From positions 41,714-105,713 of the forward strand of contig JAIUNQ010000001.1 of NCBI GenBank assembly GCA_020161475.1: DNA of 64,000 bases, in the 5' to 3' direction. The position numbers and the translations under genes were made by a program. Origin of the DNA: Pseudomonadota bacterium (GTDB lineage Bacteria; Pseudomonadota; Alphaproteobacteria; Rhizobiales; Beijerinckiaceae). The notes beneath the pieces were generated by a model that saw only the letters and a program-made list of their open reading frames with translations, searched no databases and was not told the DNA's origin. Positions 1-9,174 of the stretch are shown piece after piece. Within the stretch, counting starts at the first letter, position 1, and each line of letters begins with the position of its first letter.

Positions 1-704
1 GTGTCCGCCGTTGCCACCAACGCGCCCTTCGCGCCTTCCTTCACGACCACTTCGCGAACCCCTGCGCTGAGCAGGCGCGTCGCGGTGGCCTCGGCATCCG
101 CATCTCCGAACACCATCTGCTCATCCTCGAAGGTGGGCAGCGCAAGATCGAGCAGCGGATAGATCGTCTTGAAGGCGGCGCGGGCTGCTTCTGCCCCGGC
201 CCAGCCGCGCGGGCGATAGTTGCCGTCAAACGCCAGCTTGACGCCCGCCGCCTTCAGCCGCCCCAGAAGCGCAAGGAACTTCCCGCGCCCCTCATCGCCA
301 TAAAGCGAGAGCGTGATGCCCGAGAAATAGACCCATTCGCTGGAGGCGAGAGCCGCTTCCAGCGCGCTGTCCATCAGGTCCATCAGCTCGCGCGCCGGTG
401 CCCGGTCGCGCCAGTAGAAGAAGCGCCGCTCGCCCTGATCGTTGGTCTCGATCATGTAGAGGCCGGGCATGCGGCCCGCCAGACGCTTCACCTGCGCGCA
501 GTCGATGCCCTCGCTCGCCCATTGGGCCAGCATGGCATCGGAATAGGGGTCGTCGCCGAGCGCGGTGATGTAGCCGGTCTCAATGCCGAGGCGGGCCAGA
601 TAGGTGGCCGTGTTGAGCGTATCACCGCCGAACTTCAACGCGTATTGGCCTTGGCCATGCGCGCCGAGTTCGACCATGCATTCGCCGATAGAGGCAACGC
701 GCAT
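1..704 (-). CDS. 2-dehydro-3-deoxygluconokinase-type PfkB sugar kinase (3' end cut by window)
   Basis: PfkB-family kinase, 234 codons visible. The N-terminus opens with a short strand and GECMVEL, followed by the family GG motif FGGDTLNTATYLARLG near residues 24-39, and later contains FDGNYRPRGW and PTFEDEQMVFG, both typical of KdgK. KdgK phosphorylates 2-keto-3-deoxygluconate in the cytoplasm, feeding KDPG aldolase. The catalytic C-terminal GAGD motif would lie beyond position 1 and cannot be checked. The ATG at 704 follows a purine-rich stretch. The gene lies 65 bp downstream of a sugar-acid dehydratase on the same strand, so the two are probably co-transcribed, which supports a 2-keto-3-deoxy acid as substrate. 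The exact substrate is inferred. Confidence 0.85.
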   Translation of the reverse strand, partial: MRVASIGECMVELGAHGQGQYALKFGGDTLNTATYLARLGIETGYITALGDDPYSDAMLAQWASEGIDCAQVKRLAGRMPGLYMIETNDQGERRFFYWRDRAPARELMDLMDSALEAALASSEWVYFSGITLSLYGDEGRGKFLALLGRLKAAGVKLAFDGNYRPRGWAGAEAARAAFKTIYPLLDLALPTFEDEQMVFGDADAEATATRLLSAGVREVVVKEGAKGALVATAD

Positions 705-769
705 CGGGGGCAGCCTTTTCAGAACATGTGCAGCGCGGCGGGGGCTGCAGCCCCCACCGCGCCGAACCG

Positions 770-2569
770 TCAATGGTTATCGCGCGGCAGGCCTTGGGTC
801 TGCGCCACACGCTGATACTTCACGGCATTTTTGAGCACCATGCCTTCGGAGAGCTGATCGACGATGGCGCGCTGGATCTCCTGCCACGGGGTCTGCGAGG
901 CCGGGAACTGGTAGCCACCCTCAGCCTCAAGCGCCGCACGACGCGCGGTGATCTCGGCATCGGAGATCAGCACATCGATGCGCCCCTTCTTCAGATCGAA
1001 GCGGATGCGATCCCCTGTTTTGAGAATGGCGAGATTGCCGCCTGCCGCAGCCTCGGGTGAAGCGTTGAGCACGGAGGGCGAGCCGGAGGTACCGGACTGG
1101 CGACCATCCCCCACACAAGGCAGGGCGGTCACCCCCTTGTTGAGCAGATAGCTCGGGGCGCGCATGTTCACCACTTCCGCCGCGCCGGGATAGCCGATGG
1201 GGCCGGTGCCGCGCATGAAGAGCACGGTGTTCTCGTCCACGCCTGTCGCCGGGTCATCAATGCGGTGGTGGTAGTCCTCCGGCCCGTCGAACACCACCGC
1301 CTTGGCCTCGAAAGCATCGGGATCGGCGGGGTTGGACAGGTAACGCGCACGGAATTCGTCCGAAATCACGGAGGTCTTCATCACGGCGGAGGAGAAGAGG
1401 TTGCCGCGCATCACCTTGAAGCCCGCCGCCTTCTTGAGCGCGGTCTCAAACGTGCGGATGACATCGGGCGCTTCGCTCTCCCGGCCCCGGCAGTTCTCGC
1501 CCATGGTCTTGCCGTTGACGGTCAGCGCGTCCTCATGGATCAGCCCGTGCTTCATCAGCTCGTTGACGACGGTCGGCACGCCGCCGGCATGGTGATAATC
1601 CTCACCGAGATAGGCACCGGCAGGCTGCAAATTGACGATCAGCGGCACCTCGAGGCCCAGCGTCTCCCAATCATCGACATTCAGCTCCACGCCGATGTGC
1701 TTGGCCACGGCATTGATGTGGATCGGTGCATTGGTGGAGCCACCGATGGCGGAATTGACGCGAATGACGTTCTCGAACGCCTTGCGGGTCATGATGTCGG
1801 AGGGCTTCAGATCCTCCCACACCATATCGACAATACGCTTGCCGGTCTCATAGGCGATCTGCCCGCGCTCGCGATAGGGCGCGGGGATGGCGGCGCAGCC
1901 GGGGAGCGACATGCCCAGCGCTTCCGCCAGCGAATTCATGGTGGTGGCGGTGCCCATGGTGTTGCAATAGCCCGCCGAGGGGGCGGAAGAGGCGACAAGT
2001 TCGATGAACTTGTCATAATCGATCTTGCCTTCGGCCAGCAGCTCGCGCGCTTTCCACACCACTGTGCCCGAGCCGGTGCGCTCGCCCTTGAACCAGCCGT
2101 TGAGCATGGGGCCGCCGGAAAGGACAATGGCGGGAATATTCACGGTCGCCGCGGCCATCAGGCAGGCCGGCGTGGTCTTGTCGCAGCCTGTGGTCAGCAC
2201 CACGCCGTCGAGCGGATAACCGTAGAGGATTTCCACCAGCCCGAGGTAGGCGAGGTTGCGGTCGAGCGAGGCGGTCGGCCGCTTGCCGGTTTCCTGAATC
2301 GGATGCACCGGGAATTCGATGGCAACGCCGCCCGCCTCGCGGATGCCCTCGCGCACACGCTGCGCCAGCTCCAGATGCGGGCGGTTGCAGGGCGAAAGAT
2401 CGGAGCCGGTCTGCGCAATGCCGATGATCGGCTTGCCCGATTGCAACTCGTGCCGCGTGAGGCCGAAGTTGAGATAACGCTCAAGGTAGAGCGCCGTCAT
2501 ATCCGGATTGGCGGGGTTGTCGAACCAGGCCTTGGAGCGCAGGTCTTGGGGCGTAAGACGCCGGGACAT
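770..2569 (-). CDS. IlvD/Edd-family sugar-acid dehydratase (XylD-like; pentonate/hexonate dehydratase)
   Basis: 599 aa. It dehydrates an aldonic acid to the 2-keto-3-deoxy acid. The three iron-sulfur ligand cysteines of the family are in place: C61 (SDLSPCN), C129 ([10 protein letters not shown]) and C201 (YCNTMGTAT). [13 protein letters not shown] is present near the C-terminus. From memory it resembles the Caulobacter xylonate dehydratase XylD along its whole length, including the start RSKAWFDNP...[12 protein letters not shown]-arabonate or galactonate dehydratases of the same subfamily cannot be excluded. I chose ATG 2569, preceded by AAGGAA, over an upstream in-frame start at 2668 that lacks conserved sequence. 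It is divergent from the FAH-family gene at 2741 and shares its control region. Confidence 0.9.
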   Translation of the reverse strand: MSRRLTPQDLRSKAWFDNPANPDMTALYLERYLNFGLTRHELQSGKPIIGIAQTGSDLSPCNRPHLELAQRVREGIREAGGVAIEFPVHPIQETGKRPTASLDRNLAYLGLVEILYGYPLDGVVLTTGCDKTTPACLMAAATVNIPAIVLSGGPMLNGWFKGERTGSGTVVWKARELLAEGKIDYDKFIELVASSAPSAGYCNTMGTATTMNSLAEALGMSLPGCAAIPAPYRERGQIAYETGKRIVDMVWEDLKPSDIMTRKAFENVIRVNSAIGGSTNAPIHINAVAKHIGVELNVDDWETLGLEVPLIVNLQPAGAYLGEDYHHAGGVPTVVNELMKHGLIHEDALTVNGKTMGENCRGRESEAPDVIRTFETALKKAAGFKVMRGNLFSSAVMKTSVISDEFRARYLSNPADPDAFEAKAVVFDGPEDYHHRIDDPATGVDENTVLFMRGTGPIGYPGAAEVVNMRAPSYLLNKGVTALPCVGDGRQSGTSGSPSVLNASPEAAAGGNLAILKTGDRIRFDLKKGRIDVLISDAEITARRAALEAEGGYQFPASQTPWQEIQRAIVDQLSEGMVLKNAVKYQRVAQTQGLPRDNH

Positions 2570-2652
2570 CGAAATTCCTTCCCTCAGAAAATCTCTTTTC
2601 ACGCTCGATCGAGGCCCGTGCGGAGACGGTGCTTGACGACGCGAAGCGTTGC

Positions 2653-2668
2653 TTGGTAGCGATAACAT
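2653..2668. promoter_or_regulatory. Candidate LacI-type operator between the divergent dehydratase and FAH genes
   Basis: TTGGTAGCGATAACAT is an imperfect palindrome centred on CG, close in form to the other sites in this window (TTGGCAGCGCTGCCAA at 14870, TTGGTAGCGCTCCCAT at 11859). It lies 84 bp upstream of the dehydratase start and 73 bp upstream of the FAH-family start, a good position for control of both. Which regulator binds is unknown. Confidence 0.45.
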
Positions 2669-2740
2669 AACAATTCGCGAGGCCCGTCAAGAAGCGCTGT
2701 CGCCATCACGGCGACTGGGCGGGGAAAAGGGAGAGAGACG

Positions 2741-3907
2741 ATGCTGAACGCCCGTGTGATGGACTGCCTGCCGGACGATGGCGCCAAGGGAGCCTTGGCC
2801 GGGCGTCTGTGGCGGGCAGACCATGGCGGGCCGGCCATCGTTGCGGTGCGCAAGGAGGACGGAGCGGCTGTCCTCTTTGATATCACAGCGCAATTTCCAA
2901 CCATGCGTGACCTGTGCGAAACCGATGATCCCGCCGTGGCGCTCAAATCGGCCACGGGCGAGCGCATCGGCACGCTGGCCGATGTCCTCTCCGGCGCGAG
3001 CGCGCATCACCTGCTGGCACCGATTGATCTTCACGCCATCAAGGCCGCCGGCGTCACCTTCGCGGCCTCGATGCTCGAGCGCGTCATCGAGGAGCGCGCG
3101 CGGGGGGACGCCTCTGCGCAGGCGGGGATTCGCGCCGAGGTGCAGCGCCTTGTGGGCGATGATCTGGGCAAGCTGAAACCCGGCTCTCCGGAAGCCATGG
3201 CGCTCAAGAAACTGCTGATCGAGCAGGGCGTCTGGAGCCAGTATCTTGAGGTGGGCATTGGCCCGGATGCCGAGGTTTTCACCAAATCCCAGCCCATGTC
3301 CGCTGTCGGGCACGGGGCGGATGCAGGGCTGCATCCCATGTCCACCTGGAACAACCCGGAGCCGGAGGTGGCGCTGGTGGTGGCATCATCAGGTGCGATC
3401 AAGGGCGCAACGCTGGGCAATGATGTGAACCTGCGCGATGTCGAGGGCCGCTCCGCGCTGCTGCTCGGCAAGGCGAAGGACAACAATGCCTCCGCCGCGC
3501 TCGGCCCCTTCATCCGCTTTTTCGATGCCAGCTTCTCGCTGGATGACGTCCGCAAAGCCGAAATCTCGCTGACCGTGGAAGGCGAGGACGGCTTCGTGAT
3601 GAAAGGCTCGTCCAACATGGCCAAGATCAGCCGTGATCCAGCGGATCTCGCGGCGCAGATGCTGGGCAAGCATCACCAATATCCCGATGGCGCGGTGCTC
3701 TATTGCGGCACCATGTTCGCCCCCACGTTAGACCGCGACACGCCCGGCGGCGGCTTCACCCACAAGATGGGCGATATGGTGACGATTGCTTCCCCCAAGC
3801 TCGGAAAGCTGGTCAACCGGATGCGCTCCTCCACCGAATGCGCTCCGTGGACTTATGGCGTCAGCCACCTCATGCGCTACCTCGCGGGCCGCGGGCTGCT
3901 GAAGTGA
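2741..3907 (+). CDS. FAH-family 2-keto-3-deoxy-pentonate dehydratase (XylX-like)
   Basis: 388 aa. It has a C-terminal fumarylacetoacetate-hydrolase fold with the metal-site motif NNPEPEV (E207, E209), GNDVNLRDVEGRSALLL and a HQYPDGAVL segment. Together with the N-terminal part (KAAGVTFAASMLERVIEERARGD, split here only by my reading), it closely recalls Caulobacter XylX, which dehydrates 2-keto-3-deoxy-D-xylonate to alpha-ketoglutarate semialdehyde in the Weimberg pathway. The ATG at 2741 has GGGAGAG upstream. Its neighbour is the divergent XylD-like dehydratase that would make its substrate. The next enzyme, alpha-ketoglutarate semialdehyde dehydrogenase, is not in the window. The assignment to the pentonate route is an inference from similarity plus neighbourhood. 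Confidence 0.85.
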   Translation: MLNARVMDCLPDDGAKGALAGRLWRADHGGPAIVAVRKEDGAAVLFDITAQFPTMRDLCETDDPAVALKSATGERIGTLADVLSGASAHHLLAPIDLHAIKAAGVTFAASMLERVIEERARGDASAQAGIRAEVQRLVGDDLGKLKPGSPEAMALKKLLIEQGVWSQYLEVGIGPDAEVFTKSQPMSAVGHGADAGLHPMSTWNNPEPEVALVVASSGAIKGATLGNDVNLRDVEGRSALLLGKAKDNNASAALGPFIRFFDASFSLDDVRKAEISLTVEGEDGFVMKGSSNMAKISRDPADLAAQMLGKHHQYPDGAVLYCGTMFAPTLDRDTPGGGFTHKMGDMVTIASPKLGKLVNRMRSSTECAPWTYGVSHLMRYLAGRGLLK

Positions 3908-3916
3908 ACCCGTAAA

Positions 3917-3949
3917 GTCGTGGATGCCCGCCCCAAGGGCGGGCATGAC
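3917..3949. repeat. REP-like palindrome of the GTCATGCCCG family
   Basis: A 33-bp hairpin element with stem ATGCCCGCCC / GGGCGGGCAT, flanked by GTCGTGG and GAC. It lies 10 bp after the FAH gene. Related copies are at 12972, 13024, 56886 and 56954. The rest of this gap (3950-4116) holds a second short hairpin at 4049-4064 (CGTACC-cctc-GGTACG) within a GAGCAC-rich stretch that looks repetitive, and no credible gene. Confidence 0.75.
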
Positions 3950-4116
3950 CGGGGTATTTGTGGCTCTCTTTGCCGCCCCCCTTCATCTGAGGCGCTGAAA
4001 AGCCTCAGCGTGTGTCGAAACGGGTGATCTTGGAGCACTGGAGCGCAGCGTACCCCTCGGTACGTGAGCACCAGCGCGCACAAGAGCGCTCGTTGCAGAC
4101 CACGATCAGGCTTTTC

Positions 4117-4890
4117 CTAGACTGAAGCTGTCATGCCGCCATCCACGTAAAGAATATGCCCATTCACGAAGCTGGAGGCGGGTGAAGCCAGATAAATGGC
4201 CGCGCCCACCAGTTCTTCCACCTTGCCCCAGCGGCGTTGCGGTGTGCGCTGCTCCAGCCAGCCGGTGAACTTGGCGTCTTCCACCAGCGCGGTGTTCATT
4301 TCGGTGGCGAAATAGCCCGGCCCGATGCCATTCACGTTGATTCCCTTGGGGCCCCATTCGGTCGCAAGCCCCTTGGTCAGCATCTTGATGCCGCCTTTGG
4401 AGGCCGTGTAGGGCACGATGGAGGCACGGCCCAGCTCGCTCATCACCGAGCAGATGTTGATGATGCGCCCTTCGCCTCGGCCCAGCATATGCTGGCCCAC
4501 GGCCTGAGCGACGAAAAAGGGGCCTTCCAGATTCGCACCCAGCACGCGCTTCCAGCCATCGAGCGGAAACTCCTCGGCCGGGGCGCGCTGCTGCACCCCG
4601 GCGTTGTTGATGAGGATGCCAATGGGGCCGACCTCATCCTCGATGCGCGCAACGCCCGCTGCAACCGCTTCGGGGGCCGTCACGTCAAAGGCGGCATGCG
4701 TGGCATCCAAGCCCTCGGCGCGCAGGCTTTCCGCGGCTTTGGCGGCGCGGGCCTCGTCGCGCCCGTTGATCACCACTTTCGCGCCCGCCTGCGCCAGCCC
4801 TTTGGCCAAGGCACCGCCGATGCCGCCCGTGGAGCCGGTGACCAGCGCGATGCGGCCGTTGAGCGAGAAAAGCTGGGTAACAAGCGACAT
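4117..4890 (-). CDS. Gluconate 5-dehydrogenase-type SDR oxidoreductase
   Basis: 257 aa classical short-chain dehydrogenase. The cofactor-binding motif TGSTGGIGGAL is at residues 19-29, NNAG at 95-98, and the catalytic residues are S148, Y161 and K165 (YTASKGG). The sequence type, with TEWGPKGINVNGIGPGYF and the C-terminal YVDGGMTAS, fits gluconate 5-dehydrogenase (D-gluconate to 5-keto-D-gluconate, NADP-linked). The start at 4890 has GGAGGAAT upstream. A perfect 20-bp LacI-type operator sits 31 bp upstream of the start, and the LacI/GntR-type regulator gene ends only 36 bp beyond that, so it is probably the regulator's target. Substrate is inferred from family similarity. Confidence 0.82.
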   Translation of the reverse strand: MSLVTQLFSLNGRIALVTGSTGGIGGALAKGLAQAGAKVVINGRDEARAAKAAESLRAEGLDATHAAFDVTAPEAVAAGVARIEDEVGPIGILINNAGVQQRAPAEEFPLDGWKRVLGANLEGPFFVAQAVGQHMLGRGEGRIINICSVMSELGRASIVPYTASKGGIKMLTKGLATEWGPKGINVNGIGPGYFATEMNTALVEDAKFTGWLEQRTPQRRWGKVEELVGAAIYLASPASSFVNGHILYVDGGMTASV

Positions 4891-4920
4891 GATTCCTCCG
4901 TGACACTGTCTCGTGCCTCA

Positions 4921-4940
4921 CGATGATAGCGCTATCATCG
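4921..4940. promoter_or_regulatory. Perfect 20-bp LacI/GntR-type operator
   Basis: CGATGATAGCGCTATCATCG is a perfect inverted repeat. Its core (TAGCGCTA) is the pattern bound by gluconate-type LacI-family repressors. It lies 31 bp upstream of the gluconate 5-dehydrogenase start and just downstream of the regulator gene's stop codon, so repression of the dehydrogenase is the simplest reading. Confidence 0.8.
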
Positions 4941-4976
4941 GTGGAGGAGAGGATCAAGCGGCGGGCGCAGCTTTCC

Positions 4977-6041
4977 TTACGCGGACTCTCTGCACGTGAG
5001 GTGGAAGCCCAGATCAATGCAGTTGCGCTCTGGTGCGATGCCGTCAATCTGGCGCAGCAGCATATGCGCGGCCTGAAAGCCGATTTCATAGCGCGGCGTG
5101 GTGACGCTGGTGATGCTCGGCACGGCATATTGCGCAAACGGCAGATCGTTGAAGCCCATGATGGCGAGCTTGCCCGGAACGGGAATGCCGCGCCGCTGGC
5201 ATTCGAACAGCGCGCCGAGCGCAATATCGTCGTTGCCGCAGAACACCACATCGCAATCCGGGTGCGCGCCGAGCAGGCGTGAGAGCAATTGCCCGCCCAG
5301 CCCCACAGAGGAGGGGTTCGGCGTCAGGATTTCGACGAAGCTGCTCTGCCCGGCCTCCTCCAGCGCGTGCTGGAAGCCTTCGCGACGCTTCATGGTGCGC
5401 GGATCAAGCTGTGCCGCCAGCAGGGCAGGGCGCTTGTAGCCCCGCTCCACAATGTAGCGGCCAACGGCCTCGCCCGCTGCGAACTGCGAGAAGCCGACCG
5501 AGAGTGCATCAGGGTCCGGCGAGAGATCCATCATATGCACCAACGGCGTGTTGCGACGGGCGAAGCCCTCGCGCACATCCTTGTGCAGATCAATGCCGGT
5601 GACGAGCACGCCGTCGATCGCGCGCCCGAGGTGGGTCGAGAGGAGCTGGCGCTCCTGATCGGCCGAATAGAGTGTCTCGCCGATAATGACCTGATACCCG
5701 GCAACGGAAACGCAATCGCGGATGCCCGCCAGCGTCTCGACGAAAACGGAGTTGGAAATCGAGGGAACAATCACCCCGATGATGTTGGAGCGGGCGGATG
5801 CGAGCGTCTGCGCCGCAAGGTTGGGCACATAGCCCAGTTCCGCCACGGCGGCCATTACGCGGTCACGCAGCTCCTGCGTCACCAGCGTCGGGTCTTTCAG
5901 GGTGCGAGAAACAGTCATGGGGCTGACGGCGGCAAGGCGCGCGACATCCGCGATGGTGGCCCTGCCCGTGGCGCGCTTGCGCGGCCGTGCGGAGGGAAGA
6001 TCGTCCGGCTCCTGCTCCAAGCCATCCCCCGAATTTGACAA
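4977..6041 (-). CDS. LacI-family transcriptional regulator (gluconate GntR type)
   Basis: About 354 aa. An N-terminal helix-turn-helix (TIADVARLAAVSPMTVSRTL) is followed by a hinge (NLAAQTLASARSNIIGVIVP) and a periplasmic-binding-protein-like effector domain (FCGNDDIALGALFECQRRGI, then GFNDL). This is the standard layout for a sugar-acid-responsive LacI regulator. The start is uncertain: TTG at 6041 and TTG at 6020 (after GGGGGA) are plausible, while an ATG at 6152 would add a long low-similarity leader without a clear ribosome site. The strong operator at 4921-4940 just downstream suggests it controls gluconate 5-dehydrogenase. Confidence 0.85.
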   Translation of the reverse strand: MSNSGDGLEQEPDDLPSARPRKRATGRATIADVARLAAVSPMTVSRTLKDPTLVTQELRDRVMAAVAELGYVPNLAAQTLASARSNIIGVIVPSISNSVFVETLAGIRDCVSVAGYQVIIGETLYSADQERQLLSTHLGRAIDGVLVTGIDLHKDVREGFARRNTPLVHMMDLSPDPDALSVGFSQFAAGEAVGRYIVERGYKRPALLAAQLDPRTMKRREGFQHALEEAGQSSFVEILTPNPSSVGLGGQLLSRLLGAHPDCDVVFCGNDDIALGALFECQRRGIPVPGKLAIMGFNDLPFAQYAVPSITSVTTPRYEIGFQAAHMLLRQIDGIAPERNCIDLGFHLTCRESA

Positions 6042-6193
6042 GAGTTCTCTGCTACTTGTCGATTGTGATTGCTTAAGGTCTATTCCGTGGAACGCTGGCC
6101 GTGTCAACTTCACCTTAAGGCGGGCGCGGGGTGGGGAACCGCGCACCCACATTTTTCTTTCACTCGACAGACGTTACGGGCCAGCGCAGCGCG

Positions 6194-6943
6194 TCAACCG
6201 CGCCCCACGAAGGGCATCTTGGTCGCCATCACGGTGACAAAGAGCGCATTGGCTTCCGGCGGAAGATCCGCCTGATATTCGAGTGTCTTGACGACGTTGG
6301 AGACATCCATCACCGCCTCCACAGCAATCGAGCCGTCGGCCTGTTTCACACCCTTGGTCATGGCAACGGCCATATCGGTGAGGGTGTTGCCGATGTCGAT
6401 CTGGCAGACGGCGATATCATACTTGCGCCCGTCGAGCGCGCCGACGCGGGTAAGGCCGCGGATGGCATGCTTGGTGGCGGCATAGGGCGCGCTGTCCGGG
6501 CGCGGCACTTCGGAAGACACCGAGCCATTGTTGATGATGCGGCCGCCGCGCGGGGTCTGGCCCTTCATCACGCGGAAGGCATTCTGCATCACGTAGAAGG
6601 GGCCGGAGAGGTTGGTGTCCACCACCGCCTTCCAGTCCTCGACCGAAAGATCTTCCAGCGGAATGCCCGGTGCATTGGTGCCGGCATTGTTGAACACCAC
6701 ATCGAGGCGACCGAACTTGGCCACTGCCGCGTCGAACATCGCCCGCACCTGATCCGGCTGGGTGACATCGGTGGCCATGCACAGGGCGTTGGCGGCAGGG
6801 GCGCCGCTCATGGCAACCGTTTCTTCCAGCTTGTCGATGCGCCGACCCGCGAGGGTCACACGGTCACCGCGCTTGAGGAAGGCGATGGCGGCCGCACGGC
6901 CCACGCCCGAACCCGCGCCGGTGATGATGATGCTCTTGGACAT
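6194..6943 (-). CDS. SDR-family oxidoreductase in the sugar-acid ABC importer operon
   Basis: 249 aa classical SDR. GAGSGVG is at residues 9-15, NNAG at 85-88, and SVSS near 141-144, Y154 and K158 (YAATKHA) form the catalytic set. NAD(P)-dependent alcohol or sugar dehydrogenase activity is expected, but I do not recognise the substrate. It follows the ABC permease genes on the same strand after a 161-bp gap, so it may act on the imported compound or its product. ATG 6943 is preceded by a GAGA-containing stretch. The C-terminal half is slightly atypical ([19 protein letters not shown] segment instead of the usual PG[WF]) and contains no membrane segment. Confidence 0.8.
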   Translation of the reverse strand: MSKSIIITGAGSGVGRAAAIAFLKRGDRVTLAGRRIDKLEETVAMSGAPAANALCMATDVTQPDQVRAMFDAAVAKFGRLDVVFNNAGTNAPGIPLEDLSVEDWKAVVDTNLSGPFYVMQNAFRVMKGQTPRGGRIINNGSVSSEVPRPDSAPYAATKHAIRGLTRVGALDGRKYDIAVCQIDIGNTLTDMAVAMTKGVKQADGSIAVEAVMDVSNVVKTLEYQADLPPEANALFVTVMATKMPFVGRG

Positions 6944-7088
6944 GTCTCTCAGTTTCCTGTTTTCTTTGCCTGCCGAAGGCTGCGCACGGCAGGCATTCCC
7001 TCACAACGGATACTGACGCATCCTGTTCGGCGTCGCGGTCGCGCCTAGCCCTCGCTGACGCGAGGGCAGGGTGCCTCACATGGAGGCT

Positions 7089-7101
7089 GGTAGCGCCTAC
7101 C
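7089..7101. promoter_or_regulatory. Short palindrome GGTAG-CGC-CTACC, possible operator or weak terminator
   Basis: A perfect 5-bp inverted repeat with a 3-bp centre, directly after the permease stop codon and 146 bp before the SDR start. It contains the half-site GGTAGCG also seen in the LacI-type sites of this window, but its odd spacing makes a true operator uncertain. The rest of 6944-7104 shows no gene. Confidence 0.3.
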
Positions 7102-7104
7102 CTA

Positions 7105-7998
7105 TTACTCTTTCACCGCACCCGTCATCGAGGCCACGTAGTAATCCACGAAGAACGAGTAGAGGATGACGACCGGCAGCGAGCCGAGCAGCGCACCCGC
7201 CATCAGCGAGCCCCATTCGAACACGTCGCCGCGCACCAGCTCCGTCAGCACACCCACCGGAACGGTCTTGTTCTCGGAGGACTGGATGAAGGTGAGCGCA
7301 TAGATGAACTCGTTCCAGCTCAGCGTGAAGGCGAAGATGCCCGCTGAGATCAGCCCCGGCACCGCCAGCGGCAGGATGATCCGGGTCAGGATCTGCCAGC
7401 GCGAGGCACCGTCCATCAGCGCGCATTCTTCCAGCTCATAGGGGATCGAGCGGAAGTAGCCCATCAGCAGCCAGGTGCAGAACGGAATGAGGAAGGTGGG
7501 ATAGGTGAGGATCAGCGCCAGCTTGGTATCATAGATGCCGAAGTGGAAGACGATGAACGCCAGCGGGATGAACAGGATCGACGGCGGCACGAGATAGGCC
7601 AGAAAGATCATCAGACCCACATTCGAGGCGCCCTTGAAGCGCACACGCTCGATCGCATAGGCCGCGCAGACCGAAGCCGCCAGCGCGAGGAACGTGGAGC
7701 ACAGCGCCACGATCATCGTGTTCCAGAGCCAGCCGGGATAGCTGGTTTCGAACAACAGGTACTTGATGTGCTGGAGCGTCGGCCCCACCACCCAGAGCGG
7801 CGAGTAATTGGCGTAATCCGTCAGCTGGTCATTCGGCTTCACCGAGGTGATCGCCATCCAGTAGAACGGAAACAGCAGCACGAAGGTGAAGACACCCAGC
7901 GGCAGATACAGCGTCAGGATGCGCCGGGGCAGGTTGTCGAGATAGCCCATGCCGACGGTTTCGTCGTTCAGCGTGGCGGTGTTTTTGGTGTCAGCCAT
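7105..7998 (-). CDS. Carbohydrate ABC transporter permease (MalG type, CUT1)
   Basis: 297 aa inner-membrane protein with about six hydrophobic segments and the permease-ATPase coupling (EAA) loop ELEECALMDGASRWQ. The family is the second permease of CUT1 sugar importers. I placed the start at ATG 7998 (MADTKNTAT), which has AAGGTAAC upstream. The longer open frame to 8172 overlaps the end of the first permease gene and has a non-hydrophobic, arginine/serine-rich leader. It follows the MalF-type permease by 64 bp. The operon order is ATPase, binding protein, permease, permease, SDR. Confidence 0.9.
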   Translation of the reverse strand: MADTKNTATLNDETVGMGYLDNLPRRILTLYLPLGVFTFVLLFPFYWMAITSVKPNDQLTDYANYSPLWVVGPTLQHIKYLLFETSYPGWLWNTMIVALCSTFLALAASVCAAYAIERVRFKGASNVGLMIFLAYLVPPSILFIPLAFIVFHFGIYDTKLALILTYPTFLIPFCTWLLMGYFRSIPYELEECALMDGASRWQILTRIILPLAVPGLISAGIFAFTLSWNEFIYALTFIQSSENKTVPVGVLTELVRGDVFEWGSLMAGALLGSLPVVILYSFFVDYYVASMTGAVKE

Positions 7999-8062
7999 GT
8001 TTTTGTTACCTTGAAGCCGAAGGGACGGGAGGGGCGCGCAGGAACCCGCGCGCCCGCGCTCC

Positions 8063-9001
8063 TTAGTCGTTTCCACCCTGCTGCCACTTGCGCCGCTGCA
8101 GCCCGAAGAACGAGAACATGATGGCCGCCAGCAGGAAGGGCACCATGGACACGGCAATCGCCGCGCCTTCACCCAGCTGCCCGCCCGGAATACCGCGCTG
8201 GAAGGAGAGGGTGGCCATAAGGTGCGTGGCGTTCACCGGTCCGCCCTTGGTCAGCACGTAAATGAGCTGGAAGTCGGTGAAGGTGAACAGCACCGAGAAG
8301 GTCATCACCACGGCGATGATCGGGGTGAGCATCGGCAGCGTGACATAGCGGAAGCGCTGCCACGGGGTCGCGCCGTCGAGCGAGGCGGCCTCCTGAAGCG
8401 AGGGCGAGATGGTCTGAAGGCCCGCCAGCAGCGAGATCGCCACGAACGGGATGCCGCGCCACACGTTGGCGGCAATCACCGAGGCGCGCGCCGAGGTGGA
8501 ATCACCGAGGAAGTTGATCGGCTTGTCGATCCAGCCCCACTTCATCAGCGCCCAGGAAATGACCGAGAACTGGCTGTCGAAAATCCACCAGAAGGCAATG
8601 GCGGAAAGCACGGTCGGCACCACCCACGGCAGCAGGATGACCGCGCGGAAGAAGCTCTTGAACGGCAGGTTCTCGTTCAGAATCAGCGCCAGCCACAGGC
8701 CCAGTGCGAACTTCAGCACCGAGGCAACCGAGGTGTAGAGGATGGTGTTGAACACCGAGAGCCAGAACACCGAGTCCGACCACAGCGCCTCGTAGTTCTC
8801 AAGGCCGATGAAGACGCCGGCCCGGCCGATGCGCGTATCCGTGAAACCGAGCCACGTGCCCACCCCCAGCGGATAGGCGAGAAAGCACAGCAGGAAGGCC
8901 GCCGCAGGCAGCATGAACAGCAAGCCGGGCAAGTTTTTGCCTTGCCCCAGGGAATGGAGGAGCGAGGGGCTCGCAGGCGTGGTCCTCGAAAGAGCGGTCA
9001 T
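8063..9001 (-). CDS. Carbohydrate ABC transporter permease (MalF type, CUT1)
   Basis: 312 aa with six predicted membrane segments, starting with LLFMLPAAAFLLCFLAYPL at about residues 27-45. The EAA loop is SLQEAASLDGATPWQRF. It forms the heterodimeric channel with the MalG-type permease. It lies 173 bp downstream of the binding-protein gene, with a strong stem-loop in the gap. The start at 9001 (MTALSRTTP) is followed by a short polar leader before the first helix. Confidence 0.9.
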   Translation of the reverse strand: MTALSRTTPASPSLLHSLGQGKNLPGLLFMLPAAAFLLCFLAYPLGVGTWLGFTDTRIGRAGVFIGLENYEALWSDSVFWLSVFNTILYTSVASVLKFALGLWLALILNENLPFKSFFRAVILLPWVVPTVLSAIAFWWIFDSQFSVISWALMKWGWIDKPINFLGDSTSARASVIAANVWRGIPFVAISLLAGLQTISPSLQEAASLDGATPWQRFRYVTLPMLTPIIAVVMTFSVLFTFTDFQLIYVLTKGGPVNATHLMATLSFQRGIPGGQLGEGAAIAVSMVPFLLAAIMFSFFGLQRRKWQQGGND

Positions 9002-9060
9002 GGCGTCTCAATGCCTCGCAGCGCCGGCACATGGGGCCGGTTCAAAAACAAAGGAAGAAG

Positions 9061-9094
9061 GCCTGCCCCGCGATCGGGGAGAGCAGGGGCAGGC
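9061..9094 (-). terminator. Intercistronic stem-loop after the binding-protein gene
   Basis: The 9-bp arms GCCTGCCCC and GGGGCAGGC pair across a 16-nt loop in the gap between the binding-protein and permease genes. There is no T-run on the minus strand, so it is more likely an mRNA-stabilising or attenuating hairpin than a full terminator. This is a common arrangement that raises binding protein over permease. Confidence 0.6.
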
Positions 9095-9174
9095 CGGATC
9101 GGGGAGGAGGACCCCCGAAATCATGTCGCGAAGGCTTCGCCCACGTGGGAACCTGGGCGAAGCTTGTACGCGGA

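Noticed and set aside
1265..2659. 464-codon open frame on the plus strand opposite the XylD-like dehydratase
   Set aside because: Its translation has no recognisable domain and is a GC-rich antisense shadow; the minus strand carries all three conserved cysteines of a known family.
2687..2699. AAGCGCT near the XylD/XylX control region as a second operator
   Set aside because: It lacks matching arms and AGCGCT is common in this GC-rich DNA.
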